Shown in pieces: positions 12,701-27,700 of a stretch of DNA of 64,000 nt. Numbering within the stretch: position 1 is the stretch's first letter; the number at the start of each line of letters is the position of its first letter. The DNA is taken from positions 2,165,140-2,229,139 of the forward strand of contig JARUPZ010000016.1 in the NCBI GenBank assembly GCA_031213475.1, read 5' to 3'. Below the pieces are notes generated by a model. That model had not been told where the DNA came from. It ran no database searches and was given only the letters and a program-made list of their open reading frames with translations. This stretch comes from Nereocystis luetkeana. Taxonomy: Eukaryota > Sar > Phaeophyceae > Laminariales > Laminariaceae. Position numbers and translations under genes: made by a program.

Positions 12701-15700
12701 GGAGAGAGAGAAAGGGACGGGGGGTGAGAGCTGCAGTACCGATAGTAGCGCCACGCTCAGGAAACACTGCTCGAAACAAACAAAACAAGCGAAACAAAAA
12801 ATTAAAACAGGAAAACAAAGAAACAAAAAAAATCAAAGCGAAACTAAAACAAGAAGGGGGAAAAAAAAGACCGCTTCAAAAAAAATATACAAAAAACGTA
12901 CACTACTCGTCGCTGCAATACGAGGCTACGTACGTCTACGCTACGTGCAGGTCGGCCGCGCGCGCACAAGACTCAACGGCACCATCAACAAAATAATCCC
13001 ACTAGTAACGCAAGCAAGCACTCAAACTCCCTGCCCTATGCCGCCCTGCCCAACCAGGAAGTCCAGGACGATGATGGCCCCCAGGTAGTCCATGACGATC
13101 CAGACGCCTGTCGAAAAAAAGAGACGCGAGGGCGGGAGCGAGCAGGCCCACCGAGGCGATAATGCCTCGGAGCAAGAAAAAACACTAAAAATGGCCTGCC
13201 CGCTCCCCCCGCAGACGACACGCGGAAAGAGTCAGGATGAACAGCCTAGCGGCGGAGTAGGGCATGCTACCATACCAACAGCGCCACTTGTGACACAACC
13301 TAAATCTCAAAACCTAGCAATCTCGCGATAAACCCGACACGGCGCCAAACCCGTACGCTCGCCCGGCATGACGCTTCCAAATTTCTGAGCGCAGGATTTA
13401 CATGCCCACGACCATCTCGCCGCCCACAAAGACTCAAAGACCACAAAAACACCCAAGCCCAGACTCACACCAACCCCGACCGACACAGCGCTTGAATTTC
13501 AAGTAGCGAACATTTCCATGCCAACCCGGACCCGTACCCTCACCCGGCATGGCGCTACCGAATTTCTGAGCGCAGGATTTACATGCCCACGACCATCTCG
13601 CCGCCCACAAAGACTCAAAGACCACAAAAACACCCAAGCCCAGACTCACACCAACCCCGACCGACACAGCGCTTGAATTTCAAGTAGCGAACATTTCCAT
13701 GCCAACCCGGACCCGTACCCTCACCCGGCATGGCGCTACCGAATTTCTGAGCGCAGGATTTACATGCCCACGACCCTCTCGCCGCCCACAAAGACTCAAA
13801 GACCACAAAAACACCCAAGCCCAGACTCACACCAACCCCGACCGACACAGCGCTTGAATTTCAAGTAGCGAACATTTCCATGCCAACCCGGACCCGTACC
13901 CTCACCCGGCATGGCGCTACCGAATTTCTGAGCGCAGGATTTACATGCCCACGACCCTCTCCCCGCCCACAAAAACAAAAAATCTCACAACCAAGCAGAC
14001 TCACGCTATCTACCTGGACACGGCGCTCAAATTTCCAAGAGCAAATTCACGTGCCCTTAATTTCTACAAAGACAACGCCAGAAAACGACAACACCATACA
14101 ACAAACAGAAACTTAGCTGACAGCTCTTGGAGTCCAGCCCGCAGATCTTCATCTTGGCCGCCTTGAAGCACACCTTTTTTTAGGGGAGAGAGAGAAAGGG
14201 ACGGGGGGTGAGAGCTGCAGTACCGATAGTAGCGCCACGCTCAGGAAACACTGCTCGAAACAAACAAAACAAGCGAAACAAAAAATTAAAACAGGAAAAC
14301 AAAGAAACAAAAAAAATCAAAGCGAAACTAAAACAAGAAGGGGGAAAAAAAAGACCGCTTCAAAAAAAATATACAAAAAACGTACACTACTCGTCGCTGC
14401 AATACGAGGCTACGTACGTCTACGCTACGTGCAGGTCGGCCGCGCGCGCACAAGACTCAACGGCACCATCAACAAAATAATCCCACTAGTAACGCAAGCA
14501 AGCACTCAAACTCCCTGCCCTATGCCGCCCTGCCCAACCAGGAAGTCCAGGACGATGATGGCCCCCAGGTAGTCCATGACGATCCAGACGCCTGTCGAAA
14601 AAAAGAGACGCGAGGGCGGGAGCGAGCAGGCCCACCGAGGCGATAATGCCTCGGAGCAAGAAAAAACACTAAAAATGGCCTGCCCGCTCCCCCCGCAGAC
14701 GACACGCGGAAAGAGTCAGGATGAACAGCCTAGCGGCGGAGTAGGGCATGCTACCATACCAACAGCGCCACTTGTGACACAACCTAAATCTCAAAACCTA
14801 GCAATCTCGCGATAAACCCGACACGGCGCCAAACCCGTACGCTCGCCCGGCATGACGCTTCCAAATTTCTGAGCGCAGGATTTACATGCCCACGACCATC
14901 TCGCCGCCCACAAAGACTCAAAGACCACAAAAACACCCAAGCCCAGACTCACACCAACCCCGACCGACACAGCGCTTGAATTTCAAGTAGCGAACATTTC
15001 CATGCCAACCCGGACCCGTACCCTCACCCGGCATGGCGCTACCGAATTTCTGAGCGCAGGATTTACATGCCCACGACCATCTCGCCGCCCACAAAGACTC
15101 AAAGACCACAAAAACACCCAAGCCCAGACTCACACCAACCCCGACCGACACAGCGCTTGAATTTCAAGTAGCGAACATTTCCATGCCAACCCGGACCCGT
15201 ACCCTCACCCGGCATGGCGCTACCGAATTTCTGAGCGCAGGATTTACATGCCCACGACCCTCTCGCCGCCCACAAAGACTCAAAGACCACAAAAACACCC
15301 AAGCCCAGACTCACACCAACCCCGACCGACACAGCGCTTGAATTTCAAGTAGCGAACATTTCCATGCCAACCCGGACCCGTACCCTCACCCGGCATGGCG
15401 CTACCGAATTTCTGAGCGCAGGATTTACATGCCCACGACCCTCTCCCCGCCCACAAAAACAAAAAATCTCACAACCAAGCAGACTCACGCTATCTACCTG
15501 GACACGGCGCTCAAATTTCCAAGAGCAAATTCACGTGCCCTTAATTTCTACAAAGACAACGCCAGAAAACGACAACACCATACAACAAACAGAAACTTAG
15601 CTGACAGCTCTTGGAGTCCAGCCCGCAGATCTTCATCTTGGCCGCCTTGAAGCACACCTTTTTTTAGGGGAGAGAGAGAAAGGGACGGGGGGTGAGAGCT

Positions 15701-18700
15701 GCAGTACCGATAGTAGCGCCACGCTCAGGAAACACTGCTCGAAACAAACAAAACAAGCGAAACAAAAAATTAAAACAGGAAAACAAAGAAACAAAAAAAA
15801 TCAAAGCGAAACTAAAACAAGAAGGGGGAAAAAAAAGACCGCTTCAAAAAAAATATACAAAAAACGTACACTACTCGTCGCTGCAATACGAGGCTACGTA
15901 CGTCTACGCTACGTGCAGGTCGGCCGCGCGCGCACAAGACTCAACGGCACCATCAACAAAATAATCCCACTAGTAACGCAAGCAAGCACTCAAACTCCCT
16001 GCCCTATGCCGCCCTGCCCAACCAGGAAGTCCAGGACGATGATGGCCCCCAGGTAGTCCATGACGATCCAGACGCCTGTCGAAAAAAAGAGACGCGAGGG
16101 CGGGAGCGAGCAGGCCCACCGAGGCGATAATGCCTCGGAGCAAGAAAAAACACTAAAAATGGCCTGCCCGCTCCCCCCGCAGACGACACGCGGAAAGAGT
16201 CAGGATGAACAGCCTAGCGGCGGAGTAGGGCATGCTACCATACCAACAGCGCCACTTGTGACACAACCTAAATCTCAAAACCTAGCAATCTCGCGATAAA
16301 CCCGACACGGCGCCAAACCCGTACGCTCGCCCGGCATGACGCTTCCAAATTTCTGAGCGCAGGATTTACATGCCCACGACCATCTCGCCGCCCACAAAGA
16401 CTCAAAGACCACAAAAACACCCAAGCCCAGACTCACACCAACCCCGACCGACACAGCGCTTGAATTTCAAGTAGCGAACATTTCCATGCCAACCCGGACC
16501 CGTACCCTCACCCGGCATGGCGCTACCGAATTTCTGAGCGCAGGATTTACATGCCCACGACCATCTCGCCGCCCACAAAGACTCAAAGACCACAAAAACA
16601 CCCAAGCCCAGACTCACACCAACCCCGACCGACACAGCGCTTGAATTTCAAGTAGCGAACATTTCCATGCCAACCCGGACCCGTACCCTCACCCGGCATG
16701 GCGCTACCGAATTTCTGAGCGCAGGATTTACATGCCCACGACCCTCTCGCCGCCCACAAAGACTCAAAGACCACAAAAACACCCAAGCCCAGACTCACAC
16801 CAACCCCGACCGACACAGCGCTTGAATTTCAAGTAGCGAACATTTCCATGCCAACCCGGACCCGTACCCTCACCCGGCATGGCGCTACCGAATTTCTGAG
16901 CGCAGGATTTACATGCCCACGACCCTCTCCCCGCCCACAAAAACAAAAAATCTCACAACCAAGCAGACTCACGCTATCTACCTGGACACGGCGCTCAAAT
17001 TTCCAAGAGCAAATTCACGTGCCCTTAATTTCTACAAAGACAACGCCAGAAAACGACAACACCATACAACAAACAGAAACTTAGCTGACAGCTCTTGGAG
17101 TCCAGCCCGCAGATCTTCATCTTGGCCGCCTTGAAGCACACCTTTTTTTAGGGGAGAGAGAGAAAGGGACGGGGGGTGAGAGCTGCAGTACCGATAGTAG
17201 CGCCACGCTCAGGAAACACTGCTCGAAACAAACAAAACAAGCGAAACAAAAAATTAAAACAGGAAAACAAAGAAACAAAAAAAATCAAAGCGAAACTAAA
17301 ACAAGAAGGGGGAAAAAAAAGACCGCTTCAAAAAAAATATACAAAAAACGTACACTACTCGTCGCTGCAATACGAGGCTACGTACGTCTACGCTACGTGC
17401 AGGTCGGCCGCGCGCGCACAAGACTCAACGGCACCATCAACAAAATAATCCCACTAGTAACGCAAGCAAGCACTCAAACTCCCTGCCCTATGCCGCCCTG
17501 CCCAACCAGGAAGTCCAGGACGATGATGGCCCCCAGGTAGTCCATGACGATCCAGACGCCTGTCGAAAAAAAGAGACGCGAGGGCGGGAGCGAGCAGGCC
17601 CACCGAGGCGATAATGCCTCGGAGCAAGAAAAAACACTAAAAATGGCCTGCCCGCTCCCCCCGCAGACGACACGCGGAAAGAGTCAGGATGAACAGCCTA
17701 GCGGCGGAGTAGGGCATGCTACCATACCAACAGCGCCACTTGTGACACAACCTAAATCTCAAAACCTAGCAATCTCGCGATAAACCCGACACGGCGCCAA
17801 ACCCGTACGCTCGCCCGGCATGACGCTTCCAAATTTCTGAGCGCAGGATTTACATGCCCACGACCATCTCGCCGCCCACAAAGACTCAAAGACCACAAAA
17901 ACACCCAAGCCCAGACTCACACCAACCCCGACCGACACAGCGCTTGAATTTCAAGTAGCGAACATTTCCATGCCAACCCGGACCCGTACCCTCACCCGGC
18001 ATGGCGCTACCGAATTTCTGAGCGCAGGATTTACATGCCCACGACCATCTCGCCGCCCACAAAGACTCAAAGACCACAAAAACACCCAAGCCCAGACTCA
18101 CACCAACCCCGACCGACACAGCGCTTGAATTTCAAGTAGCGAACATTTCCATGCCAACCCGGACCCGTACCCTCACCCGGCATGGCGCTACCGAATTTCT
18201 GAGCGCAGGATTTACATGCCCACGACCCTCTCGCCGCCCACAAAGACTCAAAGACCACAAAAACACCCAAGCCCAGACTCACACCAACCCCGACCGACAC
18301 AGCGCTTGAATTTCAAGTAGCGAACATTTCCATGCCAACCCGGACCCGTACCCTCACCCGGCATGGCGCTACCGAATTTCTGAGCGCAGGATTTACATGC
18401 CCACGACCCTCTCCCCGCCCACAAAAACAAAAAATCTCACAACCAAGCAGACTCACGCTATCTACCTGGACACGGCGCTCAAATTTCCAAGAGCAAATTC
18501 ACGTGCCCTTAATTTCTACAAAGACAACGCCAGAAAACGACAACACCATACAACAAACAGAAACTTAGCTGACAGCTCTTGGAGTCCAGCCCGCAGATCT
18601 TCATCTTGGCCGCCTTGAAGCACACCTTTTTTTAGGGGAGAGAGAGAAAGGGACGGGGGGTGAGAGCTGCAGTACCGATAGTAGCGCCACGCTCAGGAAA

Positions 18701-21700
18701 CACTGCTCGAAACAAACAAAACAAGCGAAACAAAAAATTAAAACAGGAAAACAAAGAAACAAAAAAAATCAAAGCGAAACTAAAACAAGAAGGGGGAAAA
18801 AAAAGACCGCTTCAAAAAAAATATACAAAAAACGTACACTACTCGTCGCTGCAATACGAGGCTACGTACGTCTACGCTACGTGCAGGTCGGCCGCGCGCG
18901 CACAAGACTCAACGGCACCATCAACAAAATAATCCCACTAGTAACGCAAGCAAGCACTCAAACTCCCTGCCCTATGCCGCCCTGCCCAACCAGGAAGTCC
19001 AGGACGATGATGGCCCCCAGGTAGTCCATGACGATCCAGACGCCTGTCGAAAAAAAGAGACGCGAGGGCGGGAGCGAGCAGGCCCACCGAGGCGATAATG
19101 CCTCGGAGCAAGAAAAAACACTAAAAATGGCCTGCCCGCTCCCCCCGCAGACGACACGCGGAAAGAGTCAGGATGAACAGCCTAGCGGCGGAGTAGGGCA
19201 TGCTACCATACCAACAGCGCCACTTGTGACACAACCTAAATCTCAAAACCTAGCAATCTCGCGATAAACCCGACACGGCGCCAAACCCGTACGCTCGCCC
19301 GGCATGACGCTTCCAAATTTCTGAGCGCAGGATTTACATGCCCACGACCATCTCGCCGCCCACAAAGACTCAAAGACCACAAAAACACCCAAGCCCAGAC
19401 TCACACCAACCCCGACCGACACAGCGCTTGAATTTCAAGTAGCGAACATTTCCATGCCAACCCGGACCCGTACCCTCACCCGGCATGGCGCTACCGAATT
19501 TCTGAGCGCAGGATTTACATGCCCACGACCATCTCGCCGCCCACAAAGACTCAAAGACCACAAAAACACCCAAGCCCAGACTCACACCAACCCCGACCGA
19601 CACAGCGCTTGAATTTCAAGTAGCGAACATTTCCATGCCAACCCGGACCCGTACCCTCACCCGGCATGGCGCTACCGAATTTCTGAGCGCAGGATTTACA
19701 TGCCCACGACCCTCTCGCCGCCCACAAAGACTCAAAGACCACAAAAACACCCAAGCCCAGACTCACACCAACCCCGACCGACACAGCGCTTGAATTTCAA
19801 GTAGCGAACATTTCCATGCCAACCCGGACCCGTACCCTCACCCGGCATGGCGCTACCGAATTTCTGAGCGCAGGATTTACATGCCCACGACCCTCTCCCC
19901 GCCCACAAAAACAAAAAATCTCACAACCAAGCAGACTCACGCTATCTACCTGGACACGGCGCTCAAATTTCCAAGAGCAAATTCACGTGCCCTTAATTTC
20001 TACAAAGACAACGCCAGAAAACGACAACACCATACAACAAACAGAAACTTAGCTGACAGCTCTTGGAGTCCAGCCCGCAGATCTTCATCTTGGCCGCCTT
20101 GAAGCACACCTTTTTTTAGGGGAGAGAGAGAAAGGGACGGGGGGTGAGAGCTGCAGTACCGATAGTAGCGCCACGCTCAGGAAACACTGCTCGAAACAAA
20201 CAAAACAAGCGAAACAAAAAATTAAAACAGGAAAACAAAGAAACAAAAAAAATCAAAGCGAAACTAAAACAAGAAGGGGGAAAAAAAAGACCGCTTCAAA
20301 AAAAATATACAAAAAACGTACACTACTCGTCGCTGCAATACGAGGCTACGTACGTCTACGCTACGTGCAGGTCGGCCGCGCGCGCACAAGACTCAACGGC
20401 ACCATCAACAAAATAATCCCACTAGTAACGCAAGCAAGCACTCAAACTCCCTGCCCTATGCCGCCCTGCCCAACCAGGAAGTCCAGGACGATGATGGCCC
20501 CCAGGTAGTCCATGACGATCCAGACGCCTGTCGAAAAAAAGAGACGCGAGGGCGGGAGCGAGCAGGCCCACCGAGGCGATAATGCCTCGGAGCAAGAAAA
20601 AACACTAAAAATGGCCTGCCCGCTCCCCCCGCAGACGACACGCGGAAAGAGTCAGGATGAACAGCCTAGCGGCGGAGTAGGGCATGCTACCATACCAACA
20701 GCGCCACTTGTGACACAACCTAAATCTCAAAACCTAGCAATCTCGCGATAAACCCGACACGGCGCCAAACCCGTACGCTCGCCCGGCATGACGCTTCCAA
20801 ATTTCTGAGCGCAGGATTTACATGCCCACGACCATCTCGCCGCCCACAAAGACTCAAAGACCACAAAAACACCCAAGCCCAGACTCACACCAACCCCGAC
20901 CGACACAGCGCTTGAATTTCAAGTAGCGAACATTTCCATGCCAACCCGGACCCGTACCCTCACCCGGCATGGCGCTACCGAATTTCTGAGCGCAGGATTT
21001 ACATGCCCACGACCATCTCGCCGCCCACAAAGACTCAAAGACCACAAAAACACCCAAGCCCAGACTCACACCAACCCCGACCGACACAGCGCTTGAATTT
21101 CAAGTAGCGAACATTTCCATGCCAACCCGGACCCGTACCCTCACCCGGCATGGCGCTACCGAATTTCTGAGCGCAGGATTTACATGCCCACGACCCTCTC
21201 GCCGCCCACAAAGACTCAAAGACCACAAAAACACCCAAGCCCAGACTCACACCAACCCCGACCGACACAGCGCTTGAATTTCAAGTAGCGAACATTTCCA
21301 TGCCAACCCGGACCCGTACCCTCACCCGGCATGGCGCTACCGAATTTCTGAGCGCAGGATTTACATGCCCACGACCCTCTCCCCGCCCACAAAAACAAAA
21401 AATCTCACAACCAAGCAGACTCACGCTATCTACCTGGACACGGCGCTCAAATTTCCAAGAGCAAATTCACGTGCCCTTAATTTCTACAAAGACAACGCCA
21501 GAAAACGACAACACCATACAACAAACAGAAACTTAGCTGACAGCTCTTGGAGTCCAGCCCGCAGATCTTCATCTTGGCCGCCTTGAAGCACACCTTTTTT
21601 TAGGGGAGAGAGAGAAAGGGACGGGGGGTGAGAGCTGCAGTACCGATAGTAGCGCCACGCTCAGGAAACACTGCTCGAAACAAACAAAACAAGCGAAACA

Positions 21701-24700
21701 AAAAATTAAAACAGGAAAACAAAGAAACAAAAAAAATCAAAGCGAAACTAAAACAAGAAGGGGGAAAAAAAAGACCGCTTCAAAAAAAATATACAAAAAA
21801 CGTACACTACTCGTCGCTGCAATACGAGGCTACGTACGTCTACGCTACGTGCAGGTCGGCCGCGCGCGCACAAGACTCAACGGTACCATCAACAAAATAA
21901 TCCCACTAGTAACGCAAGCAAGCACTCAAACTCCCTGCCCTATGCCGCCCTGCCCAACCAGGAAGTCCAGGACGATGATGGCCCCCAGGTAGTCCATGAC
22001 GATCCAGACGCCTGTCGAAAAAAAGAGACGCGAGGGCGGGAGCGAGCAGGCCCACCGAGGCGATAATGCCTCGGAGCAAGAAAAAACACTAAAAATGGCC
22101 TGCCCGCTCCCCCCGCAGACGACACGCGGAAAGAGTCAGGATGAACAGCCTAGCGGCGGAGTAGGGCATGCTACCATACCAACAGCGCCACTTGTGACAC
22201 AACCTAAATCTCAAAACCTAGCAATCTCGCGATAAACCCGACACGGCGCCAAACCCGTACGCTCGCCCGGCATGACGCTTCCAAATTTCTGAGCGCAGGA
22301 TTTACATGCCCACGACCATCTCGCCGCCCACAAAGACTCAAAGACCACAAAAACACCCAAGCCCAGACTCACACCAACCCCGACCGACACAGCGCTTGAA
22401 TTTCAAGTAGCGAACATTTCCATGCCAACCCGGACCCGTACCCTCACCCGGCATGGCGCTACCGAATTTCTGAGCGCAGGATTTACATGCCCACGACCAT
22501 CTCGCCGCCCACAAAGACTCAAAGACCACAAAAACACCCAAGCCCAGACTCACACCAACCCCGACCGACACAGCGCTTGAATTTCAAGTAGCGAACATTT
22601 CCATGCCAACCCGGACCCGTACCCTCACCCGGCATGGCGCTACCGAATTTCTGAGCGCAGGATTTACATGCCCACGACCCTCTCGCCGCCCACAAAGACT
22701 CAAAGACCACAAAAACACCCAAGCCCAGACTCACACCAACCCCGACCGACACAGCGCTTGAATTTCAAGTAGCGAACATTTCCATGCCAACCCGGACCCG
22801 TACCCTCACCCGGCATGGCGCTACCGAATTTCTGAGCGCAGGATTTACATGCCCACGACCCTCTCCCCGCCCACAAAAACACAAAATCTCACAACCAAGC
22901 AGACTCACGCTATCTACCTGGACACGGCGCTCAAATTTCCAAGAGCAAATTCACGTGCCCTTAATTTCTACAAAGACAACGCCAGAAAACGACAACACCA
23001 TACAACAAACAGAAACTTAGCTGACAGCTCTTGGAGTCCAGCCCGCAGATCTTCATCTTGGCCGCCTTGAAGCACACCTTTTTTTAGGGGAGAGAGAGAA
23101 AGGGACGGGGGGTGAGAGCTGCAGTACCGATAGTAGCGCCACGCTCAGGAAACACTGCTCGAAACAAACAAAACAAGCGAAACAAAAAATTAAAACAGGA
23201 AAACAAAGAAACAAAAAAAATCAAAGCGAAACTAAAACAAGAAGGGGGAAAAAAAAGACCGCTTCAAAAAAAAAATACAAAAAACGTACACTACTCGTCG
23301 CTGCAATACGAGGCTACGTACGTCTACGCTACGTGCAGGTCGGCCGCGCGCGCACAAGACTCAACGGCACCATCAACAAAATAATCCCACTAGTAACGCA
23401 AGCAAGCACTCAAACTCCCTGCCCTATGCCGCCCTGCCCAACCAGGAAGTCCAGGACGATGATGGCCCCCAGGTAGTCCATGACGATCCAGACGCCTGTC
23501 GAAAAAAAGAGACGCGAGGGCGGGAGCGAGCAGGCCCACCGAGGCGATAATGCCTCGGAGCAAGAAAAAACACTAAAAATGGCCTGCCCGCTCCCCCCGC
23601 AGACGACACGCGGAAAGAGTCAGGATGAACAGCCTAGCGGCGGAGTAGGGCATGCTACCATACCAACAGCGCCACTTGTGACACAACCTAAATCTCAAAA
23701 CCTAGCAATCTCGCGATAAACCCGACACGGCGCCAAACCCGTACGCTCGCCCGGCATGACGCTTCCAAATTTCTGAGCGCAGGATTTACATGCCCACGAC
23801 CATCTCGCCGCCCACAAAGACTCAAAGACCACAAAAACACCCAAGCCCAGACTCACACCAACCCCGACCGACACAGCGCTTGAATTTCAAGTAGCGAACA
23901 TTTCCATGCCAACCCGGACCCGTACCCTCACCCGGCATGGCGCTACCGAATTTCTGAGCGCAGGATTTACATGCCCACGACCATCTCGCCGCCCACAAAG
24001 ACTCAAAGACCACAAAAACACCCAAGCCCAGACTCACACCAACCCCGACCGACACAGCGCTTGAATTTCAAGTAGCGAACATTTCCATGCCAACCCGGAC
24101 CCGTACCCTCACCCGGCATGGCGCTACCGAATTTCTGAGCGCAGGATTTACATGCCCACGACCCTCTCGCCGCCCACAAAGACTCAAAGACCACAAAAAC
24201 ACCCAAGCCCAGACTCACACCAACCCCGACCGACACAGCGCTTGAATTTCAAGTAGCGAACATTTCCATGCCAACCCGGACCCGTACCCTCACCCGGCAT
24301 GGCGCTACCGAATTTCTGAGCGCAGGATTTACATGCCCACGACCCTCTCCCCGCCCACAAAAACACAAAATCTCACAACCAAGCAGACTCACGCTATCTA
24401 CCTGGACACGGCGCTCAAATTTCCAAGAGCAAATTCACGTGCCCTTAATTTCTACAAAGACAACGCCAAATAACGACAACACCATACAACAAACAGAAAC
24501 TTAGCTGACAGCTCTTGGAGTCCAGCCCGCAGATCTTCATCTTGGCCGCCTTGAAGCACACCTTTTTTTAGGGGAGAGAGAGAAAGGGACGGGGGGTGAG
24601 AGCTGCAGTACCGATAGTAGCGCCACGCTCAGGAAACACTGCTCGAAACAAACAAAACAAGCGAAACAAAAAATTAAAACAGGAAAACAAAGAAACAAAA

Positions 24701-27700
24701 AAAATCAAAGCGAAACTAAAACAAGAAGGGGGAAAAAAAAGACCGCTTCAAAACAAATATACAAAAAACGTACACTACTCGTCGCTGCAATACGAGGCTA
24801 CGTACGTCTACGCTACGTGCAGGTCGGCCGCGCGCGCACAAGACTCAACGGCACCATCAACAAAATAATCCCACTAGTAACGCAAGCAAGCACTCAAACT
24901 CCCTGCCCTATGCCGCCCTGCCCAACCAGGAAGTCCAGGACGATGATGGCCCCCAGGTAGTCCATGACGATCCAGACGCCTGTCGAAAAAAAGAGACGCG
25001 AGGGCGGGAGCGAGCAGGCCCACCGAGGCGATAATGCCTCGGAGCAAGAAAAAACACTAAAAATGGCCTGCCCGCTCCCCCCGCAGACGACACGCGGAAA
25101 GAGTCAGGATGAACAGCCTAGCGGCGGAGTAGGGCATGCTACCATACCAACAGCGCCACTTGTGACACAACCTAAATCTCAAAACCTAGCAATCTCGCGA
25201 TAAACCCGACACGGCGCCAAACCCGTACGCTCGCCCGGCATGACGCTTCCAAATTTCTGAGCGCAGGATTTACATGCCCACGACCATCTCGCCGCCCACA
25301 AAGACTCAAAGACCACAAAAACACCCAAGCCCAGACTCACACCAACCCCGACCGACACAGCGCTTGAATTTCAAGTAGCGAACATTTCCATGCCAACCCG
25401 GACCCGTACCCTCACCCGGCATGGCGCTACCGAATTTCTGAGCGCAGGATTTACATGCCCACGACCATCTCGCCGCCCACAAAGACTCAAAGACCACAAA
25501 AACACCCAAGCCCAGACTCACACCAACCCCGACCGACACAGCGCTTGAATTTCAAGTAGCGAACATTTCCATGCCAACCCGGACCCGTACCCTCACCCGG
25601 CATGGCGCTACCGAATTTCTGAGCGCAGGATTTACATGCCCACGACCCTCTCGCCGCCCACAAAGACTCAAAGACCACAAAAACACCCAAGCCCAGACTC
25701 ACACCAACCCCGACCGACACAGCGCTTGAATTTCAAGTAGCGAACATTTCCATGCCAACCCGGACCCGTACCCTCACCCGGCATGGCGCTACCGAATTTC
25801 TGAGCGCAGGATTTACATGCCCACGACCCTCTCCCCGCCCACAAAAACACAAAATCTCACAACCAAGCAGACTCACGCTATCTACCTGGACACGGCGCTC
25901 AAATTTCCAAGAGCAAATTCACGTGCCCTTAATTTCTACAAAGACAACGCCAAATAACGACAACACCATACAACAAACAGAAACTTAGCTGACAGCTCTT
26001 GGAGTCCAGCCCGCAGATCTTCATCTTGGCCGCCTTGAAGCACACCTTTTTTTAGGGGAGAGAGAGAAAGGGACGGGGGGTGAGAGCTGCAGTACCGATA
26101 GTAGCGCCACGCTCAGGAAACACTGCTCGAAACAAACAAAACAAGCGAAACAAAAAATTAAAACAGGAAAACAAAGAAACAAAAAAAATCAAAGCGAAAC
26201 TAAAACAAGAAGGGGGAAAAAAAAGACCGCTTCAAAACAAATATACAAAAAACGTACACTACTCGTCGCTGCAATACGAGGCTACGTACGTCTACGCTAC
26301 GTGCAGGTCGGCCGCGCGCGCACAAGACTCAACGGCACCATCAACAAAATAATCCCACTAGTAACGCAAGCAAGCACTCAAACTCCCTGCCCTATGCCGC
26401 CCTGCCCAACCAGGAAGTCCAGGACGATGATGGCCCCCAGGTAGTCCATGACGATCCAGACGCCTGTCGAAAAAAAGAGACGCGAGGGCGGGAGCGAGCA
26501 GGCCCACCGAGGCGATAATGCCTCGGAGCAAGAAAAAACACTAAAAATGGCCTGCCCGCTCCCCCCGCAGACGACACGCGGAAAGAGTCAGGATGAACAG
26601 CCTAGCGGCGGAGTAGGGCATGCTACCATACCAACAGCGCCACTTGTGACACAACCTAAATCTCAAAACCTAGCAATCTCGCGATAAACCCGACACGGCG
26701 CCAAACCCGTACGCTCGCCCGGCATGACGCTTCCAAATTTCTGAGCGCAGGATTTACATGCCCACGACCATCTCGCCGCCCACAAAGACTCAAAGACCAC
26801 AAAAACACCCAAGCCCAGACTCACACCAACCCCGACCGACACAGCGCTTGAATTTCAAGTAGCGAACATTTCCATGCCAACCCGGACCCGTACCCTCACC
26901 CGGCATGGCGCTACCGAATTTCTGAGCGCAGGATTTACATGCCCACGACCATCTCGCCGCCCACAAAGACTCAAAGACCACAAAAACACCCAAGCCCAGA
27001 CTCACACCAACCCCGACCGACACAGCGCTTGAATTTCAAGTAGCGAACATTTCCATGCCAACCCGGACCCGTACCCTCACCCGGCATGGCGCTACCGAAT
27101 TTCTGAGCGCAGGATTTACATGCCCACGACCCTCTCGCCGCCCACAAAGACTCAAAGACCACAAAAACACCCAAGCCCAGACTCACACCAACCCCGACCG
27201 ACACAGCGCTTGAATTTCAAGTAGCGAACATTTCCATGCCAACCCGGACCCGTACCCTCACCCGGCATGGCGCTACCGAATTTCTGAGCGCAGGATTTAC
27301 ATGCCCACGACCCTCTCCCCGCCCACAAAAACACAAAATCTCACAACCAAGCAGACTCACGCTATCTACCTGGACACGGCGCTCAAATTTCCAAGAGCAA
27401 ATTCACGTGCCCTTAATTTCTACAAAGACAACGCCAAATAACGACAACACCATACAACAAACAGAAACTTAGCTGACAGCTCTTGGAGTCCAGCCCGCAG
27501 ATCTTCATCTTGGCCGCCTTGAAGCACACCTTTTTTTAGGGGAGAGAGAGAAAGGGACGGGGGGTGAGAGCTGCAGTACCGATAGTAGCGCCACGCTCAG
27601 GAAACACTGCTCGAAACAAACAAAACAAGCGAAACAAAAAATTAAAACAGGAAAACAAAGAAACAAAAAAAATCAAAGCGAAACTAAAACAAGAAGGGGG